From NCBI GenBank assembly GCA_027021185.1, contig JALUUU010000237.1, positions 1 through 6,154 of the forward strand: a stretch of DNA of 6,154 nt, written 5' to 3'. Made by a program: the position numbers and the translations under genes. The DNA comes from an archaeon (GTDB taxonomy: Archaea; Hydrothermarchaeota; Hydrothermarchaeia; Hydrothermarchaeales; JALUUU01). Below the pieces are notes generated by a model. The model was not told the origin of the DNA, made no database searches, and saw only the letters and a list, made by a program, of their open reading frames with translations. Each line of letters begins with the position of its first letter. The first letter of the stretch is position 1. Shown piece after piece: positions 4,922-6,154 of the stretch.

Positions 4922-6154
4922 GGCTCCACGTCTATCTGTGCCTTCTGCAGCTTTCCGGAGTAGTCGATATAGACGGTCTTCATCTCCGAGAACTCGTCTA
5001 TTCCCAGGATCCCTGCCTCCCTGGTGCTCCCTGTTTCTTTAACGCCTCCGAAGGGCAGGTGCACCTCGCTGCCTATGGTGCTGGCGTTTACATACGTTAG
5101 CCCTGCCTCTATCCCCTCAATTGCCTTGAAGGCGTTTCTGACGTTTTCGGTGTAGATGGATGAGCTCAGGCCATATCTCACGGAGTTGGCTATCTCGATG
5201 GCCTCGTCCAGGGTCTGGAACTCTATCAGAGACACGACGGGGCCGAAGATTTCTTCCTGGGCGATTTTCATGTCCCATGAGGCGTCGGTGAAGACGGTGG
5301 GCTCATAGAAGAACCCCTTCCCCTCTATCTCTTTCCCACCGCATAGTAGCTCTGCACCTTCCTCCTTGCCTATATCAACATATCTCTTCACCTTCTCCAG
5401 GGCTTTCCTGTTCACCAGTGGTCCCACGTCAATCCCTGGGGACAGCCCGTCCCCTACTCTTAGGCTCTGGGCTTTCTTCACGAGGGCTTTCTCGAATCTC
5501 TCTCTGATCTTTTCGTGGATGATCACCCTGGAGGCGGCGGTGCATCTCTGTCCGGTTGTGCCGAAGGCCCCCCAGACCACGCCGTCGAGGGCTAGCCGCA
5601 GATCGGCGTCGTCCATTATTATTATGGGGTTCTTGCCCCCCAGCTCCAGGCCTATCTTTTTTATCCCGGCGTTCTTGAGGATGTATTCCCCGGTTTCCCT
5701 GGAGCCGGTGAAGGATAGTCCCTTTATCCTCTTGTCCTTCACGATGGCCGCCCCGACCTCTCCCCCAGATCCTGTGACCAGGTTCACAACCCCCTTGGGA
5801 ACCCCTGCCCTCTCCAGGATTTTCACGAGCTCCGCTGCGCAGAGAGGGGTGTCTGAGCTGGGCTTGAATATCACTGTGTTTCCGCATATGAGGGCGGGAG
5901 CTATCTTCCAGGCCGGGATGGCTATGGGGAAATTCCAGGGCGTGATCAACCCGAAGACCCCGACGGGGCGCCTTATCGTCATGCAGAACTTGTTTTTTAG
6001 CTCGGAGGTCGTTGTATGGCCCAGGAGTCTTCTCCCCTCCCCTGCCATGTACTCGAAGATATCCACCGCCTCCTGGACGTCTCCCCTGGCTTCCTGGAGC
6101 ACCTTGCCCATCTCCTTGGTTACAAGGGCTGCTAGCCGGTCCTTCTCGGCCCTC
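4918..6154 (-). CDS. NAD(P)+-dependent aldehyde dehydrogenase (semialdehyde dehydrogenase-like), N-terminus outside window
   Basis: The frame is open through the right edge: 14 more residues (R-A-E-K-D-R-L-A-A-L-V-T-K-E) precede the Met at 6109-6111, which is therefore internal. About 411 residues are visible, and roughly 75-95 N-terminal residues are missing by family length. Counting from that Met, the catalytic set is complete: N60 in TPWNF, K83 in FKPS, FTGS (134-137, Rossmann loop), E156 in LELGGK (general base), C190 in GQRCTA (nucleophile) and E287 in EEIFGP. The GQRCT context, EVHLPFGGVK and the C-terminal YIDYSGKLQKAQID resemble the ALDH7 (aminoadipate semialdehyde) and 2-oxoglutarate semialdehyde dehydrogenase groups more than GabD, whose motif is GQxCxxA. 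Ser86 sits where NAD-specific enzymes carry Glu, so NADP+ use is possible. It is the first visible gene of the cluster and overlaps the aminotransferase start by 4 bases, so it should oxidise that enzyme's semialdehyde product. Confidence 0.95.
   Translation of the reverse strand, partial: RAEKDRLAALVTKEMGKVLQEARGDVQEAVDIFEYMAGEGRRLLGHTTTSELKNKFCMTIRRPVGVFGLITPWNFPIAIPAWKIAPALICGNTVIFKPSSDTPLCAAELVKILERAGVPKGVVNLVTGSGGEVGAAIVKDKRIKGLSFTGSRETGEYILKNAGIKKIGLELGGKNPIIIMDDADLRLALDGVVWGAFGTTGQRCTAASRVIIHEKIRERFEKALVKKAQSLRVGDGLSPGIDVGPLVNRKALEKVKRYVDIGKEEGAELLCGGKEIEGKGFFYEPTVFTDASWDMKIAQEEIFGPVVSLIEFQTLDEAIEIANSVRYGLSSSIYTENVRNAFKAIEGIEAGLTYVNASTIGSEVHLPFGGVKETGSTREAGILGIDEFSEMKTVYIDYSGKLQKAQIDVEP

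Noticed and set aside
5429..5887. Minus-strand open frame of 152 codons in another frame of the aldehyde dehydrogenase
   Set aside because: It is an Arg/Gly/Glu-rich frame-shifted reading of a region whose true frame carries all catalytic motifs, so it is not a separate gene or a frameshift.
4918..6154. Aldehyde dehydrogenase as a non-phosphorylating glyceraldehyde-3-phosphate dehydrogenase (GAPN) bypassing the nearby pgk
   Set aside because: The GQRCTA motif would allow it, but the C-terminal EVHLPFGGVK and YSGKLQKAQID segments do not look like GAPN and fit semialdehyde dehydrogenases better.
1..6154. RNA genes, CRISPR arrays, insertion sequences, att sites or prophage remains
   Set aside because: Coding sequence fills nearly the whole window. 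The only sizeable gap (1396-1604) shows no tRNA-like fold, repeat array or transposon ends that I could recognise.

Overview
The window looks like archaeal chromosome, probably from a euryarchaeal-type and possibly thermophilic lineage; no species is claimed. The grounds are a phosphoglycerate kinase with archaeal motif variants (HQSRPG, GGGHLSA), a membrane protein resembling the archaeal DUF515 family, BRE/TATA-like boxes in place of bacterial promoters, and apparently frequent AGG/AGA arginine and ATA isoleucine codons. Every gene I can support is on the minus strand, so transcription runs from high to low coordinates. Two genes are cut by the window edges.

From right to left, the first gene is an aldehyde dehydrogenase (4918-6154, start outside the window). 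It overlaps by 4 bases a class III PLP-dependent aminotransferase (3608-4921). The pair fits a two-step route in which an omega-amino group is removed and the resulting semialdehyde is oxidised to an acid; the substrate cannot be fixed from sequence alone. After a 34-base gap comes phosphoglycerate kinase (pgk, 2353-3573), which starts at TTG. It seems to have its own BRE/TATA promoter buried in the last codons of the aminotransferase gene. pgk overlaps by 8 bases a MinD/ParA-family ATPase (1605-2360) with a C-terminal amphipathic membrane-targeting tail.

A roughly 210-base AT-rich gap (1396-1604) carries T-rich termination signals for the first cluster and a likely promoter for the second. 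The second cluster is a one-TM membrane protein (238-1395) whose middle resembles the SAF/CpaB (RcpC) domain of Flp/Tad pilus assembly proteins. It is followed, with a 4-base overlap, by the start of a Sec-secreted beta-rich protein (1-241, incomplete).

The left half is the more interesting part: a MinD-type ATPase, a CpaB-like membrane protein and an exported protein lie side by side. This resembles the CpaE/CpaB logic of Tad pilus or surface-assembly loci, but no secretion ATPase, TadC-like protein or prepilin is visible, so the link is a hypothesis. The right half is ordinary amino-acid and central carbon metabolism. I found no RNA genes, CRISPR, mobile elements or phage genes, and no gene-free stretch exceeds 300 bases.
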